Source: an uncultured Aquimarina sp. (GTDB lineage Bacteria > Bacteroidota > Bacteroidia > Flavobacteriales > Flavobacteriaceae). Taken from it: 58,867 nt of DNA. Of this stretch, positions 19,926-29,178 are shown one piece after another. The translations under genes and the position numbers were made by a program. The notes beneath the pieces were generated by a model, which was given only the letters and a program-made list of their open reading frames with translations, had not been told where the DNA came from and did not search any database. Each line of letters opens with the position of its first letter. Within the stretch, counting starts at the first letter, position 1. The stretch is from contig CALGLV010000004.1 in the NCBI GenBank assembly GCA_937958985.1, positions 1 to 58,867 of the forward strand, in the 5' to 3' direction.

Positions 19926-19994
19926 AGTACTAAGTTAAATCCATATCAAAAAAACAGCATTTATTAACTTACAAAAATTCAAAATAATCAAACA

Positions 19995-20255
19995 CTAATC
20001 CTCTTTCTGTTTTCCTGAAATAAAATCCTCTAACTCTTTATTTTTTTCCAGCGGATTAAAAATCGACCTACTTTGATTGCTACTTTTGGAAAACCTGTAT
20101 ACTAAAAACAAAGGCATTACCACAAACATTAAAGCTAACGCACTAAAACCAATAAACTTAGTACCCAGAACTTCTTGCCCTGTATTTTTTAAGTACACCC
20201 CTGCAATTAAAGCCATTACCTCAGCTAATACAACTATTCGAACTACGTATTTCAT
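19995..20255 (-). CDS. Small two-helix membrane protein
   Basis: 86 residues. Two hydrophobic segments (about 4-20, IVVLAEVMALIAGVYL, and 33-52, FIGFSALALMFVVMPLFLVY) are followed by a polar, charged C-terminal tail ending EDFISGKQKED. I do not recognise a named family. It starts nine bases after the CLC channel gene ends, so the two are probably cotranscribed; a role beside the channel is possible but only inferred. Confidence 0.7.
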   Translation of the reverse strand: MKYVVRIVVLAEVMALIAGVYLKNTGQEVLGTKFIGFSALALMFVVMPLFLVYRFSKSSNQSRSIFNPLEKNKELEDFISGKQKED

Positions 20256-20264
20256 TTCAATTAA

Positions 20265-22043
20265 TTATCTAGTAAAGTTAATCAACTTTCTTCGGTAGGT
20301 TGTCAACATTTTAGATTTTGAAACAAATCCATAATATCGCCCATCTTTAATTACGGGTAAGTTCCATGCATTAGTATCCTGAAATTTCTTCATAACACTT
20401 TTCATTGTATCTTTTTCATAATTAATAACAGCAGGCACTTGCTTCATTAACTGATGTATTTTTACCTTATCATACATTTCTTGCTCAAACATAATATTTC
20501 TGATATCATCCAAATACACTACACCCAGCAACTCCTTATGCTCACCAACTACGGGAAAAATATTTCTAGACGATTTTGCTACAGCATTCAACAACAAATC
20601 TCCTAAACTTTGTTGGGGCATTACGGAAATAAATCTTTTTTCTATTACCGAATCTAACTTCATTAATAGCAGAATCATTTGATCTTTATCGTGCGTAATT
20701 AGCTGCCCTTTATTGGCTAATTCTTGCGTATAAATAGAATGTTCTACAAATCGCTTCGTAATAATAAACGAAAAAGCTACAGTAAACATTAAGGGTATAA
20801 ATAATTGATAGCCTCCGCTAATTTCTGCAATAAGAAAGATTGCCGTTAACGGCGCATGCAGTACACCCGCTATTAAGCCAGCCATACCAACTAGAGTAAA
20901 ATTACTTTCAGAAACATGAACATTAAATCCTAAATTATTAATTGTTTTTGCCACTATACTACCAATAGCACTACCCATAACCAAAGTAGGGATAATGATA
21001 CCTCCCGAACCTCCTGCAGCCAAAGTAATCGTCATGGCTACTGCCTTAAAAACAGTTACGCCAACCAACAAACCAACAACAACCCATATATTATCGAGCA
21101 AGTGGTCAAAATAGGTTTTGCCTATAGCTGCTACATGATTATCAATTAACAAACTATTTATAAAGCTAAACCCTTCTCCGTATAACGGTGGTATAAAAAA
21201 AAGTAAAATTCCAATAGCAGCACCTCCAATAAGAAACCGTTGAAAACGCGTTTTTATTTTGCTGAAAATTTTATGAATGGCAAAATACATTTTTGTAAAA
21301 TATACCGATGCAAACGCAGTACCTATACCTAAAATTATATAAAACGGAATATCGTTAAGCTGAAAATTTTCACTGACATTAAAACGAAACAACACCTCAT
21401 CCCCTAAAAAAAGATAAGAGGTAATTACTCCTGATAGTGAAGCCAAAAGTAGTGGCAACAATGAAGTCAAAGTTAAATCTAAACTAAGCACCTCAACTGC
21501 AAAAACAATACCCGCTATAGGGGAATGAAAAACAGCTGCAATTGCCGCCGAAGCAGAACACCCAAACAACAGCGTTCTTGTTTTATTATCAATATGAAAA
21601 AGAGTACTTAAGGCAGAACTTACTGAGGCTCCTGATAAAATTGCTGGACCTAATAACCCTGTAGACCCCCCAAAACCTACTGTAAGCGGAGCAACTACTA
21701 AAGGGTAATAAATTTTAATTGTTTTTATAATACCATTTCTTCGCGAAAGCGAATGTAATATGGTAGGCACAGCATGACCAGGAAAACGCTTAAAAAAATA
21801 TTTATTTAATATATATACTATCAACAACCCTATAACAGGTAAAACAAAATATATTGATTGATTAAAAATCGAATGATCTCTTTGAAGCAATAACTCTATA
21901 AAGTGCGTGACGTTTTTTAGAAATACCGCTAAAAGCCCTGCTATAAAACCCACTAACACCGATAACATCAGCGTAAAGTTTTTATCAGAAATATATCTAT
22001 ATTTCCATTTTAAGAAAAGTGTTATTTTGGATTTGAAACTCAT
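20265..22043 (-). CDS. CLC-family chloride channel with C-terminal CBS domains
   Basis: 592 residues. About residues 20-440 form the many-helix CLC membrane domain: GHAVP (89-93), GGSTGLLGP (125-133), FHSPIAGIVFAVEV (172-185), GGSGGIIIPTLVMG and APLTAIFLIAEISGGYQLFIP with the conserved Tyr. Residues about 450-592 are two CBS domains, which usually bind adenine nucleotides and gate the channel. Two key residues differ from E. coli ClcA: the gating glutamate of GREGP is Leu131, and the inner proton glutamate (second E of IIEE) is Val185. This argues for a passive anion channel instead of a proton/chloride exchanger. Confidence 0.9.
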   Translation of the reverse strand: MSFKSKITLFLKWKYRYISDKNFTLMLSVLVGFIAGLLAVFLKNVTHFIELLLQRDHSIFNQSIYFVLPVIGLLIVYILNKYFFKRFPGHAVPTILHSLSRRNGIIKTIKIYYPLVVAPLTVGFGGSTGLLGPAILSGASVSSALSTLFHIDNKTRTLLFGCSASAAIAAVFHSPIAGIVFAVEVLSLDLTLTSLLPLLLASLSGVITSYLFLGDEVLFRFNVSENFQLNDIPFYIILGIGTAFASVYFTKMYFAIHKIFSKIKTRFQRFLIGGAAIGILLFFIPPLYGEGFSFINSLLIDNHVAAIGKTYFDHLLDNIWVVVGLLVGVTVFKAVAMTITLAAGGSGGIIIPTLVMGSAIGSIVAKTINNLGFNVHVSESNFTLVGMAGLIAGVLHAPLTAIFLIAEISGGYQLFIPLMFTVAFSFIITKRFVEHSIYTQELANKGQLITHDKDQMILLLMKLDSVIEKRFISVMPQQSLGDLLLNAVAKSSRNIFPVVGEHKELLGVVYLDDIRNIMFEQEMYDKVKIHQLMKQVPAVINYEKDTMKSVMKKFQDTNAWNLPVIKDGRYYGFVSKSKMLTTYRRKLINFTR

Positions 22044-22073
22044 CTATTATTAAGGTGCTTTCTAAGGATACCT

Positions 22074-22081
22074 CAAATTTA
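22074..22081 (-). promoter_or_regulatory. Possible -7 element for the CLC gene
   Basis: Minus-strand TAAATTTG fits TAnnTTTG, 31 bases before the ATG at 22043. No clear TTG partner is seen. Confidence 0.35.
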
Positions 22082-22175
22082 ATTATATTATAGGTTATTT
22101 TGACGGACTAATTAAAGTATTAATTATTAGTTTTGACCTTACACTACTTACAGATCAAAAAACAGTTTTAACCGC

Positions 22176-22757
22176 ATGATTAAAGCCAAACATTCCGACA
22201 AAAAAAGAGTTGCAGATATTCTTCATTCCGCATTTGAGCCTATTACACAATCTAACTCTATTAATTTTATAGTAAAGCAAGACAAAAGAAGAAGCAAACG
22301 TATTTACATACTTATGGAATACCTTGTAGATCATTGTATGAATTTTGGGGAGGTCTTAATATCAGACAATAAAAATGCTTGTATTTTACTAAAATATCCG
22401 CATACCGAAAAACTTACTTTTAAAGAAGTTTTTTGGCAAATTAAACTAGCACTTAACTGTATTGGACTTAAAAACGTACCAAAAGTACTTAAGCGACAAG
22501 CAACACTAAAAAAACACCATATAAAAACACCCTATATACACCCTGTAATTATGGGTGCCTATAACGAAGTAAATGGCCTAGGAATTGGAGTTCGACTTAT
22601 TAAACAGCTTATTGATGAATATTCTCAAAATGAATTACCGGTAATTATTGAAACTACTACCAATGAAAACCTTCGTATTTATCAACGTTTTGGTTTTGAG
22701 CTTTTCAAAGAAATAAAAACAGAAGATTTCCCTTTATATTTTTTACGAATGAATTAG
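22176..22757 (+). CDS. GNAT-family N-acetyltransferase
   Basis: 193 residues. The C-terminal half shows the acetyl-CoA binding element (VNGLGIGVRLIKQLIDE, about 129-145, an x-x-G-x-G/A pattern) and the late strand motif ENLRIYQRFGFELFKEI typical of GNAT proteins. The N-terminal part begins with the usual helix (KKRVADILHSAF). The substrate cannot be told; no neighbour suggests one. It stands alone between divergent and convergent neighbours, with a strong terminator 28 bases past the stop. Confidence 0.8.
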   Translation: MIKAKHSDKKRVADILHSAFEPITQSNSINFIVKQDKRRSKRIYILMEYLVDHCMNFGEVLISDNKNACILLKYPHTEKLTFKEVFWQIKLALNCIGLKNVPKVLKRQATLKKHHIKTPYIHPVIMGAYNEVNGLGIGVRLIKQLIDEYSQNELPVIIETTTNENLRIYQRFGFELFKEIKTEDFPLYFLRMN

Positions 22758-22784
22758 AAATAGAGCGTTATGCTTTTGGTAAAA

Positions 22785-22830
22785 GCATAAAAAAACCTGT
22801 AAAAGTTAACTTTTACAGGTTTTTTTATGC
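22785..22830. terminator. Bidirectional terminator, 46-base perfect palindrome
   Basis: Two exactly complementary 23-base halves (core AACCTGTAAAAGTT) with A-run before and T-run after on either strand. It lies between the convergent GNAT and aspS genes and serves both. Confidence 0.9.
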
Positions 22831-22860
22831 TTAATTTCAGCTATAGCTTGATATAAGCTT

Positions 22861-24612
22861 TTATTGAATATCAAGTTTTATACTCAATTCTCCTAGTTGC
22901 TTGTTATCTAAAGCTGCAGGGGCATCAATCATTACATCTCTACCACTATTATTTTTAGGGAAAGCAATAAAATCTCTTATCGTTTCTTGCCCTCCTAAAA
23001 TAGCAACTAATCTATCTAACCCAAAAGCCAACCCACCGTGTGGCGGTGCTCCGTATTGAAAAGCATCCATTAAGAAACCAAATTGTGCTTCAGCTTCTTC
23101 TGGTGTAAAGCCTAAATGCTTAAACATTGTAGCCTGTGTTTCTTTATCGTGAATTCTTATAGAACCTCCACCTATTTCATTTCCGTTTAATACTAAATCA
23201 TAAGCGTTCGCTTTTACAGCTCCCGGATCTGTATCTAACAATTCCATTTGCCCTGGCTTTGGCGAAGTAAAAGGGTGGTGCATTGCGTGGTAATGCCCTG
23301 TTTCTTCATCCAGCTCTAACAAAGGAAAATCAATTACCCATAATGGAGCAAACTCGTTGGGTTTACGCAAACCTAAGCGCTCAGCTAATTCCATACGCAA
23401 AGCGCTTAACTGCGCTCTTACTTTATTGGTTGGCCCAGAAAGTACACATATTAAATCTCCTGCTTTAGCCCCTGTAGTTTCGGCCCATTTTGCTAAATCT
23501 TCTTGATCATAAAATTTATCTACCGAAGATTTAAACGTACCATCTTCATTACACTTCACATAAACCATTCCTAGCGCTCCTACTTGTGGACGCTTTACCC
23601 AATCGATTAACTTATCGATTTCTTTACGAGTGTAACTCGCACCGTTTGGCACGGCTATTCCTACCACCAATTCGGCACTATTAAAAACCTTAAAGTCTTT
23701 ATGCTTAGCCACTGTATTCAACTCACCAAACTCCATTCCAAAACGAATATCTGGTTTATCATTCCCATAAGTTTTCATCGCATGATCAAAGGTCATACGA
23801 GGGAAATTCTCTATTTCAAAATTGTGTAATTTTTTAAGCAGGTGTTTTGTTAAGCCTTCAAAAATATTTAAAATATCTTCTTGCTCCACAAAAGCCATTT
23901 CACAGTCAATTTGTGTAAACTCTGGCTGGCGATCGGCTCTTAAATCCTCATCGCGGAAACACTTTACAATTTGAAAGTATTTATCCATACCTCCCACCAT
24001 AAGTAATTGCTTAAAAGTTTGAGGTGACTGAGGTAATGCGTAGAATTCCCCTTCATTCATACGAGAAGGAACTACAAAATCGCGAGCTCCCTCGGGAGTA
24101 GATTTTATTAAATAAGGTGTTTCCACCTCTATAAATTCTTGATCGGCTAAGTAATTTCTAACTTCGTTAGCTACTTTACTTCTAAAAATTAAACTTTCTT
24201 TTACTGGGTTTCTTCGAATATCGAGGTAACGGTATTTCATACGAATATCCTCACCACCATCTGTTTCATCTTCGATGGTAAAAGGCGGTAATTTCGCCTC
24301 ATTCAATACCTCTAGTTGTACTACCAACACCTCAATTTCTCCTGTAGGAATTTTAGTGTTTTTAGATTCTCTCTCAATAACTTTACCGGTTACCTGAATT
24401 ACAAATTCTCGTCCTAGAGTTTTTGCAAGTTCTATAACTTTAGCTTCTGTACGCTCGGTATCAAATATCAATTGTGTTACACCATAGCGATCACGAAGAT
24501 CGGTCCATATAATAAATCCTTTATCTCTACTTTTTTGAACCCAACCCGAAAGCGTAACTGTTTTATTGATATCCGCAGCGCGTAATGCACCACAATTGTG
24601 ACTTCTGTACAT
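22861..24612 (-). CDS. aspS: Aspartyl-tRNA synthetase
   Basis: Class II synthetase that charges tRNA-Asp. 583 residues, the bacterial size. N-terminal OB-fold anticodon domain (about 1-105: [23 protein letters not shown]), motif 2 [21 protein letters not shown], a GAD insertion domain in the middle (about 300-410), and motif 3 [14 protein letters not shown] near the end. A single well-supported gene with a terminator behind it. Confidence 0.98.
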   Translation of the reverse strand: MYRSHNCGALRAADINKTVTLSGWVQKSRDKGFIIWTDLRDRYGVTQLIFDTERTEAKVIELAKTLGREFVIQVTGKVIERESKNTKIPTGEIEVLVVQLEVLNEAKLPPFTIEDETDGGEDIRMKYRYLDIRRNPVKESLIFRSKVANEVRNYLADQEFIEVETPYLIKSTPEGARDFVVPSRMNEGEFYALPQSPQTFKQLLMVGGMDKYFQIVKCFRDEDLRADRQPEFTQIDCEMAFVEQEDILNIFEGLTKHLLKKLHNFEIENFPRMTFDHAMKTYGNDKPDIRFGMEFGELNTVAKHKDFKVFNSAELVVGIAVPNGASYTRKEIDKLIDWVKRPQVGALGMVYVKCNEDGTFKSSVDKFYDQEDLAKWAETTGAKAGDLICVLSGPTNKVRAQLSALRMELAERLGLRKPNEFAPLWVIDFPLLELDEETGHYHAMHHPFTSPKPGQMELLDTDPGAVKANAYDLVLNGNEIGGGSIRIHDKETQATMFKHLGFTPEEAEAQFGFLMDAFQYGAPPHGGLAFGLDRLVAILGGQETIRDFIAFPKNNSGRDVMIDAPAALDNKQLGELSIKLDIQ

Positions 24613-24633
24613 TTACTTGTATATTTTGAATGG

Positions 24634-24641
24634 CAAATTTA
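24634..24641 (-). promoter_or_regulatory. Possible -7 promoter element of aspS
   Basis: Minus-strand TAAATTTG fits TAnnTTTG, 21 bases before the aspS ATG and immediately downstream of the heptamer repeats at 24646-24680. The -33 position falls inside those repeats and has no TTG. Confidence 0.4.
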
Positions 24642-24645
24642 TGTA

Positions 24646-24680
24646 TTTAGTTGATAGTTGCTAGTTTTTAGTTGATAGTT
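24646..24680. repeat. Degenerate heptamer repeat, five units
   Basis: Five contiguous seven-base units of form NNTAGTT: TTTAGTT, GATAGTT, GCTAGTT, TTTAGTT, GATAGTT. The phase is perfect. They sit directly upstream of the aspS -7 motif. A second tract with the same period but the unit NNNNGCT is at 41191-41240. Confidence 0.8.
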
Positions 24681-24797
24681 TTTTTGAAAAGATGTGAATT
24701 AAAGATGCAGAACTTCGTCAGATAGAAAAAATTCTGACTTTTGATGTTATGTATAAAATAAGAAGGACTAAAACTAATTTATACCCACACTCAAAAC

Positions 24798-25250
24798 TTA
24801 CTCCCTATTTTTTGAATCTATACAAATAGTAATAGGACCATCATTAATTAACGAAACCTCCATAGCGACTCCAAAAACCCCTGTTCCTACTTTTTTATTT
24901 AGCTTGGCTTCTAAAACATTTACAAACTCTTTGTACAATGGCTTGGCTATTTCTGGTTTAGCCGAACTGGTAAAACTTGGTCTGTTTCCTTTTTTTGTGC
25001 TTGCATATAACGTAAACTGACTCACTACAATAACCTCAGCATTTATATCCACAACACTTTTATTCATGTTTCCATCTTCGTTTGGAAAAATGCGCAGCTG
25101 AGCTACTTTTTTGGCAAGCCACTCTATATCTTGCTGAGAATCATTAGGAGCTACTCCTAGCAAAATTAATAGGCCTGTGCCTATTTTAGAAATCTCCTTC
25201 CCTTCAACTTTAACCGATGCTTCTATTACACGCTGAACAACTATGCGCAT
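24798..25250 (-). CDS. dtd: D-aminoacyl-tRNA deacylase
   Basis: Hydrolyses D-amino acids wrongly loaded on tRNA. 150 residues, standard length. The active-site motifs are SQFTLYASTKKGNRPSF (about 77-93) and the Gly-cisPro motif in NDGPITICID near the C-terminus. Its ATG overlaps the end of rsgA by one base, so it is translationally coupled to that gene; both are translation quality factors. Confidence 0.97.
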   Translation of the reverse strand: MRIVVQRVIEASVKVEGKEISKIGTGLLILLGVAPNDSQQDIEWLAKKVAQLRIFPNEDGNMNKSVVDINAEVIVVSQFTLYASTKKGNRPSFTSSAKPEIAKPLYKEFVNVLEAKLNKKVGTGVFGVAMEVSLINDGPITICIDSKNRE

Positions 25251-26209
25251 TACAAATCTTCGTTATCGTAATTATTTTTTCGGTAATGTGTTTCCTCATC
25301 TCCCTCTAAAATTTGCAAATAACTTTTGTAACGAGACCAAGCTATAGTTCCTTCTTCAAGCGCATCTTTCACGGCACATTTAGGCTCTTCCTTATGCAAA
25401 CAATTATTGAACTTACAATTGTGCTGTAATTCAAAAAACTCAGGGAAATAACCGCTCAATTCATTAGGTTCAATATCTACTACACCAAAGCCTTTAATCC
25501 CAGGAGTATCTATAATTCTAATATCATCTTTAAGATCGTACATTTCTGCAAAAGTAGTGGTGTGCTGCCCTTGTTTATGCTGATCACTAATTTCTTTTGT
25601 TTTCAAATTTAAAGAAGGCTCAATCGCATTTACTAAAGTAGATTTCCCTACGCCACTATGTCCTGAAAACATACACACATTCCCTTTCATTAACTCCAAA
25701 ACAGCATCTATATTTTTACCCGACTTTGCAGAAACTCCTTCGCAAGTATATCCTATACTTCGATACAAATGTGCTAAAAATTTTATTTCATCAATTTCTT
25801 CAGGAGTATAGATATCAATTTTATTGAAGAGTAGTACACATTTAATTCCGTATGCTTTAGCAGTAACTAAAAAACGATCGATAAATGGGGTAAATGTGGG
25901 TGGGTTATTAAGGGTGATTACCAAAAACACCACATCAATATTTGAAGCTATAATATGTGTTTGCTTGGAAAGGTTCACCGATTTACGAACAATGTAATTG
26001 TCGCGTTTTTTAATTTCTTTAATTACACCATTAACTACACTATCCTGTTCTTCTTCATCAAACAAAACATGATCCCCCACAGCTACGGGATTGGTACTTT
26101 TAATTCCTTGTAATCGGAATTTACCTTTGATACGACATTGGTAAAACTTCCCATCTTCTGCCTTTACGGAATACCAACTACCGGTAGACTTGTATACTGT
26201 TCCTTTCAT
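25250..26209 (-). CDS. rsgA: Small ribosomal subunit biogenesis GTPase RsgA
   Basis: Circularly permuted GTPase that matures the 30S subunit. 319 residues from the ATG at 26209 (MKGTVYKSTGSWYSVK); a TTG six codons earlier is less likely. N-terminal OB fold, then G4 LLFNKIDI before G1 GHSGVGKSTLVNAI and G3 DTPGIKGFG, the permuted order. The C-terminal zinc knuckle is visible as Cys/His in HNCKFNNCLHKEEPKC. First gene of an rsgA-dtd pair. Confidence 0.97.
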   Translation of the reverse strand: MKGTVYKSTGSWYSVKAEDGKFYQCRIKGKFRLQGIKSTNPVAVGDHVLFDEEEQDSVVNGVIKEIKKRDNYIVRKSVNLSKQTHIIASNIDVVFLVITLNNPPTFTPFIDRFLVTAKAYGIKCVLLFNKIDIYTPEEIDEIKFLAHLYRSIGYTCEGVSAKSGKNIDAVLELMKGNVCMFSGHSGVGKSTLVNAIEPSLNLKTKEISDQHKQGQHTTTFAEMYDLKDDIRIIDTPGIKGFGVVDIEPNELSGYFPEFFELQHNCKFNNCLHKEEPKCAVKDALEEGTIAWSRYKSYLQILEGDEETHYRKNNYDNEDL

Positions 26210-26348
26210 AAATTGAATTGACTTCAAAAATAATCAATTTTGAAGAAGTGATGTCCTACAAATATTTTTAAAAAAATTAAATAAAAATTTTTCACCACAC
26301 CAAAATGTTCTCATTTTAAGTATTTTAGATTTTTTAAACTCAATAAAC

Positions 26349-26723
26349 ATGAAAATTGCAATAATTGCTCACGACGGAAAAAAAGCAGAAATGGTTCAAT
26401 TTTTAAACACCCATAAAGATTTATTATTAGCTCAAAATGTAGATTTGGTATCTACTGGCACTACAGGAAAAAAGGCTATTAAAGCCGGCTTTAAAGTAAA
26501 CGCCTTAAAATCGGGTCCGTTGGGTGGTGATGCACAAATTGCGGCAATGGTTGCTGAAAATGAAATAAACATGGTGCTTTTTTTTAGGGATCCCTTAGCC
26601 AAACACCCTCACGAACCAGACATTTTTATGCTTATGCGTTTATGTGATGTTTACGATGTGCCACTAGCGACCAACCCAGCAACTGCGAGCCTTTTAATTA
26701 AAGGAACTAAATTTGAGAAATAA
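26349..26723 (+). CDS. mgsA: Methylglyoxal synthase
   Basis: Converts dihydroxyacetone phosphate to methylglyoxal and phosphate, a bypass that relieves sugar-phosphate stress. 124 residues, slightly shorter than the B. subtilis enzyme (about 137). STGTTGKKA (35-43) binds phosphate, SGPLGGDAQIAAMV contains the catalytic Asp61, and FFRDPLAKHPHEPD holds the conserved His88 and Asp91. Two bases separate it from the next gene, so the two are cotranscribed. Confidence 0.96.
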   Translation: MKIAIIAHDGKKAEMVQFLNTHKDLLLAQNVDLVSTGTTGKKAIKAGFKVNALKSGPLGGDAQIAAMVAENEINMVLFFRDPLAKHPHEPDIFMLMRLCDVYDVPLATNPATASLLIKGTKFEK

Positions 26724-26725
26724 GC

Positions 26726-27337
26726 ATGAGATACCTTTTATTATCCATTACTTTTTTGTTCTTAACACTAACTAAAATTAATGCCCAATCTAATTTTAAA
26801 AAAGAACAATATAAATATCGAAAATCGCTTAATAAAACCTTTAAAAGTAAAAAGAAATCTCCATTAGCTTATGCAGACATCTCTAAATTTAAAGGTTTAG
26901 ATTTTTTTGAAGCAGACAACAAATATAAAGTAACTGCCATTTTTAAAAAGAGTGAAAAACCTATTACTTTTAAAATGAAGACTTCTACATCTAGACTCCC
27001 CTCATATGTAAAATATGGCACTATACAATTTGTAATTGATGACAACACTTACATGTTAAACGTATATCAAGGAGTGGCTTCAAAGACATCAAAAAAATAT
27101 AAAAACCATTTATTTCTCCCTTTTACAGATTTAACTAACGGTATTGAAACATATACAGGAGGAAGATATATTGATCTTTTTATACCCGAATCGAATTCCA
27201 TAATTATCGACTTCAATAAAGCCTATAATCCCTATTGCGCTTATAGCCATAGGTATTCCTGCCCTATACCGCCTACCGAAAACAATTTAGATACTCGCAT
27301 AGAAGCGGGAGTTAAAGCTTACACACCAAAATACTAA
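26726..27337 (+). CDS. DUF1684 secreted protein
   Basis: 203 residues with a signal peptide (about 1-20, LLSITFLFLTLTKINAQS). The C-terminal signature YNPYCAYSHRYSCPIPP followed by EN and EAGVKAY is that of the DUF1684 family, which is found widely in Bacteroidota but has no proven function. The conserved Cys pair and Pro-rich run may form an active or binding site. Two bases after mgsA; ends five bases from the convergent TPR gene. Confidence 0.85.
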   Translation: MRYLLLSITFLFLTLTKINAQSNFKKEQYKYRKSLNKTFKSKKKSPLAYADISKFKGLDFFEADNKYKVTAIFKKSEKPITFKMKTSTSRLPSYVKYGTIQFVIDDNTYMLNVYQGVASKTSKKYKNHLFLPFTDLTNGIETYTGGRYIDLFIPESNSIIIDFNKAYNPYCAYSHRYSCPIPPTENNLDTRIEAGVKAYTPKY

Positions 27338-27342
27338 TTATC

Positions 27343-29127
27343 CTAATTCACCACTTCATCACCTCGCAACTTTCGGTATGCCTTACGTGCATCTACAAAA
27401 TGAATACTATCGGCATGGTTGAAAATCACTTTTTCATAAGCCTTTTTTGCGGCTTCAATATTGTTCAATTTCTGATAAAATTTCCCCAACTCAAAATACG
27501 CATCGTCAACCAACAAGCTTAAAGGAAAAAACTGAATTATTTTTTTTAAATTCTTAATTGCTTCATCAGTTTGCTTCATTTTAATTAACAGCAAAGCGCT
27601 ACTATACAAGGCATCATCCTCCACACTAGTACTTTGGTATTTTTCAACAACTTCATTATAAACCTCTAGTGCTTTTTGCCACTGTTCTTGAAACTCAAAC
27701 AATTCTCCTTTAGCAAAAAGCGTTAAAGCTTGCTCCGAAATATCCGATTCGTCTTTAGTATTATCATAAATACGTAACGACAAATTCATAGCATCATTAG
27801 CTACTAATTGTGTGGTTGATTCCTTCAACACATTCAACTGGGTGTTTGCCCAATCAAAATCGCCTTTATAGTAACTTGTTTTGGCTATTTTAAAACTTGC
27901 CTCTTGCGCTAAAGGGTGGTTTTTTACTTTTTTCTGAGCTCTCGTATAATATATTAATGCTTGACTAAACTTGGAATCCAGCACTAAAATATCGGCAATC
28001 AATAATTGTATTTTAGCCTTATCAACAGCAGTATAGTTCTTTTTTGCTAAAGGTTTCAAAAAAGCTATTGCTTCGGATTTACGCTCTTGCTTAAATCCTA
28101 AAAAATAAGCATAATCCAAACTTAGCGGTAACACTTCTGGATTGCCTTTAAAATCTTCAAATAAATTCTTGTATTTTTTATTAATTCCTTCGTATTGCTT
28201 AGGGGTCGCTTGTTCTATTTCAATATAAAGCGATTCTTGATTGGCTTTAATTACAAACGAGCTGATAGCTGCATTTTCAATCACGAATTCATAAGCTTCC
28301 TCTGCGGTTTCAAAATCTTTAGCATCTTTGGCTATTGTTGCCACTTCTAAAATTTGAGGAATCCCATCTTCTGTTTGCCTGTAAATAGCGCGCTCTTGCG
28401 CAAAAGCTTTTCTGTATTGTTTTTGCTGCACAAACAACCAACTCAGCATTTCATTGTATAAAATATCGGGGGTTATCTGATTCTTTCTAAGAAGCGTTTT
28501 TCTAAAAATCTGATTCGCTTCATTTTCCGGATCTTCTGTTATAAATTGATCAATTAGTCTTTTTATAGTATTAATATAAGCCGGATTTTTCAGCATGTAA
28601 TCTAAATAGCTACTAAACATTTCGCCTAGCTCCCCTGTTTCACCATACAACCTCCCTATCTCTAAATCAAAGTTATAATTCTCATTATAAGTCATTGCTT
28701 TTTTGTAGGCCTTAATAGTGTATTCCAGTAAATTATATTCTTTAAACAAAGAACCCATTTTGGCTGAAAAATTAGGATTACTATCTAAAGCTACAATTAC
28801 ATTATCAAATGTTTCTTTAGCTTTTTCTGGATTGTCGTTTTGATTGTAACAAACTCCAAGTTCTAAAAGATAAATCAATCGATCGGGTTGTAAAGCAATT
28901 CTACTATTAAGTAAATCTATAGCTTTTTCTATTTGATTGGTTTGTCGGTAACTTTTCGCCAAGCCCACAGTAGCTTGCTCATCTCGAGGATTTTTTTGTA
29001 CTAACGACTCATAGGCCAGTACTGCATTGTCGAATTTTCCTAATTTATAATAACTAGCTGCTACATGTAGACTTTGAGCGCCTATAAACGAAGTATAAAA
29101 AAAGAGGAGTAAAAAAAAAATACGCAT
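27343..29127 (-). CDS. Secreted tetratricopeptide-repeat protein
   Basis: 594 residues with a signal peptide (1-18, FFLLLFFYTSFIGAQS). TPR-like helix pairs run through most of the protein: SYYKLGKFDNAVLAYESLVQ (25-44), VGLAKSYRQTNQIEKAIDLL, LLELGVCYNQNDNPEKAKETF, then again FAKGELFEFQEQWQKALEVYNEVVEKY and FELGKFYQKLNNIEAAKKAYEKV near the end. Such proteins serve as scaffolds, often in the periplasm or for gliding and secretion systems. No catalytic motif is seen and no operon partner is present. Confidence 0.85.
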   Translation of the reverse strand: MRIFFLLLFFYTSFIGAQSLHVAASYYKLGKFDNAVLAYESLVQKNPRDEQATVGLAKSYRQTNQIEKAIDLLNSRIALQPDRLIYLLELGVCYNQNDNPEKAKETFDNVIVALDSNPNFSAKMGSLFKEYNLLEYTIKAYKKAMTYNENYNFDLEIGRLYGETGELGEMFSSYLDYMLKNPAYINTIKRLIDQFITEDPENEANQIFRKTLLRKNQITPDILYNEMLSWLFVQQKQYRKAFAQERAIYRQTEDGIPQILEVATIAKDAKDFETAEEAYEFVIENAAISSFVIKANQESLYIEIEQATPKQYEGINKKYKNLFEDFKGNPEVLPLSLDYAYFLGFKQERKSEAIAFLKPLAKKNYTAVDKAKIQLLIADILVLDSKFSQALIYYTRAQKKVKNHPLAQEASFKIAKTSYYKGDFDWANTQLNVLKESTTQLVANDAMNLSLRIYDNTKDESDISEQALTLFAKGELFEFQEQWQKALEVYNEVVEKYQSTSVEDDALYSSALLLIKMKQTDEAIKNLKKIIQFFPLSLLVDDAYFELGKFYQKLNNIEAAKKAYEKVIFNHADSIHFVDARKAYRKLRGDEVVN

Positions 29128-29178
29128 TAAGCTAAGATAGCAAAATGCGTATACTTTTATAGTGTTAAAAATAAGGTT

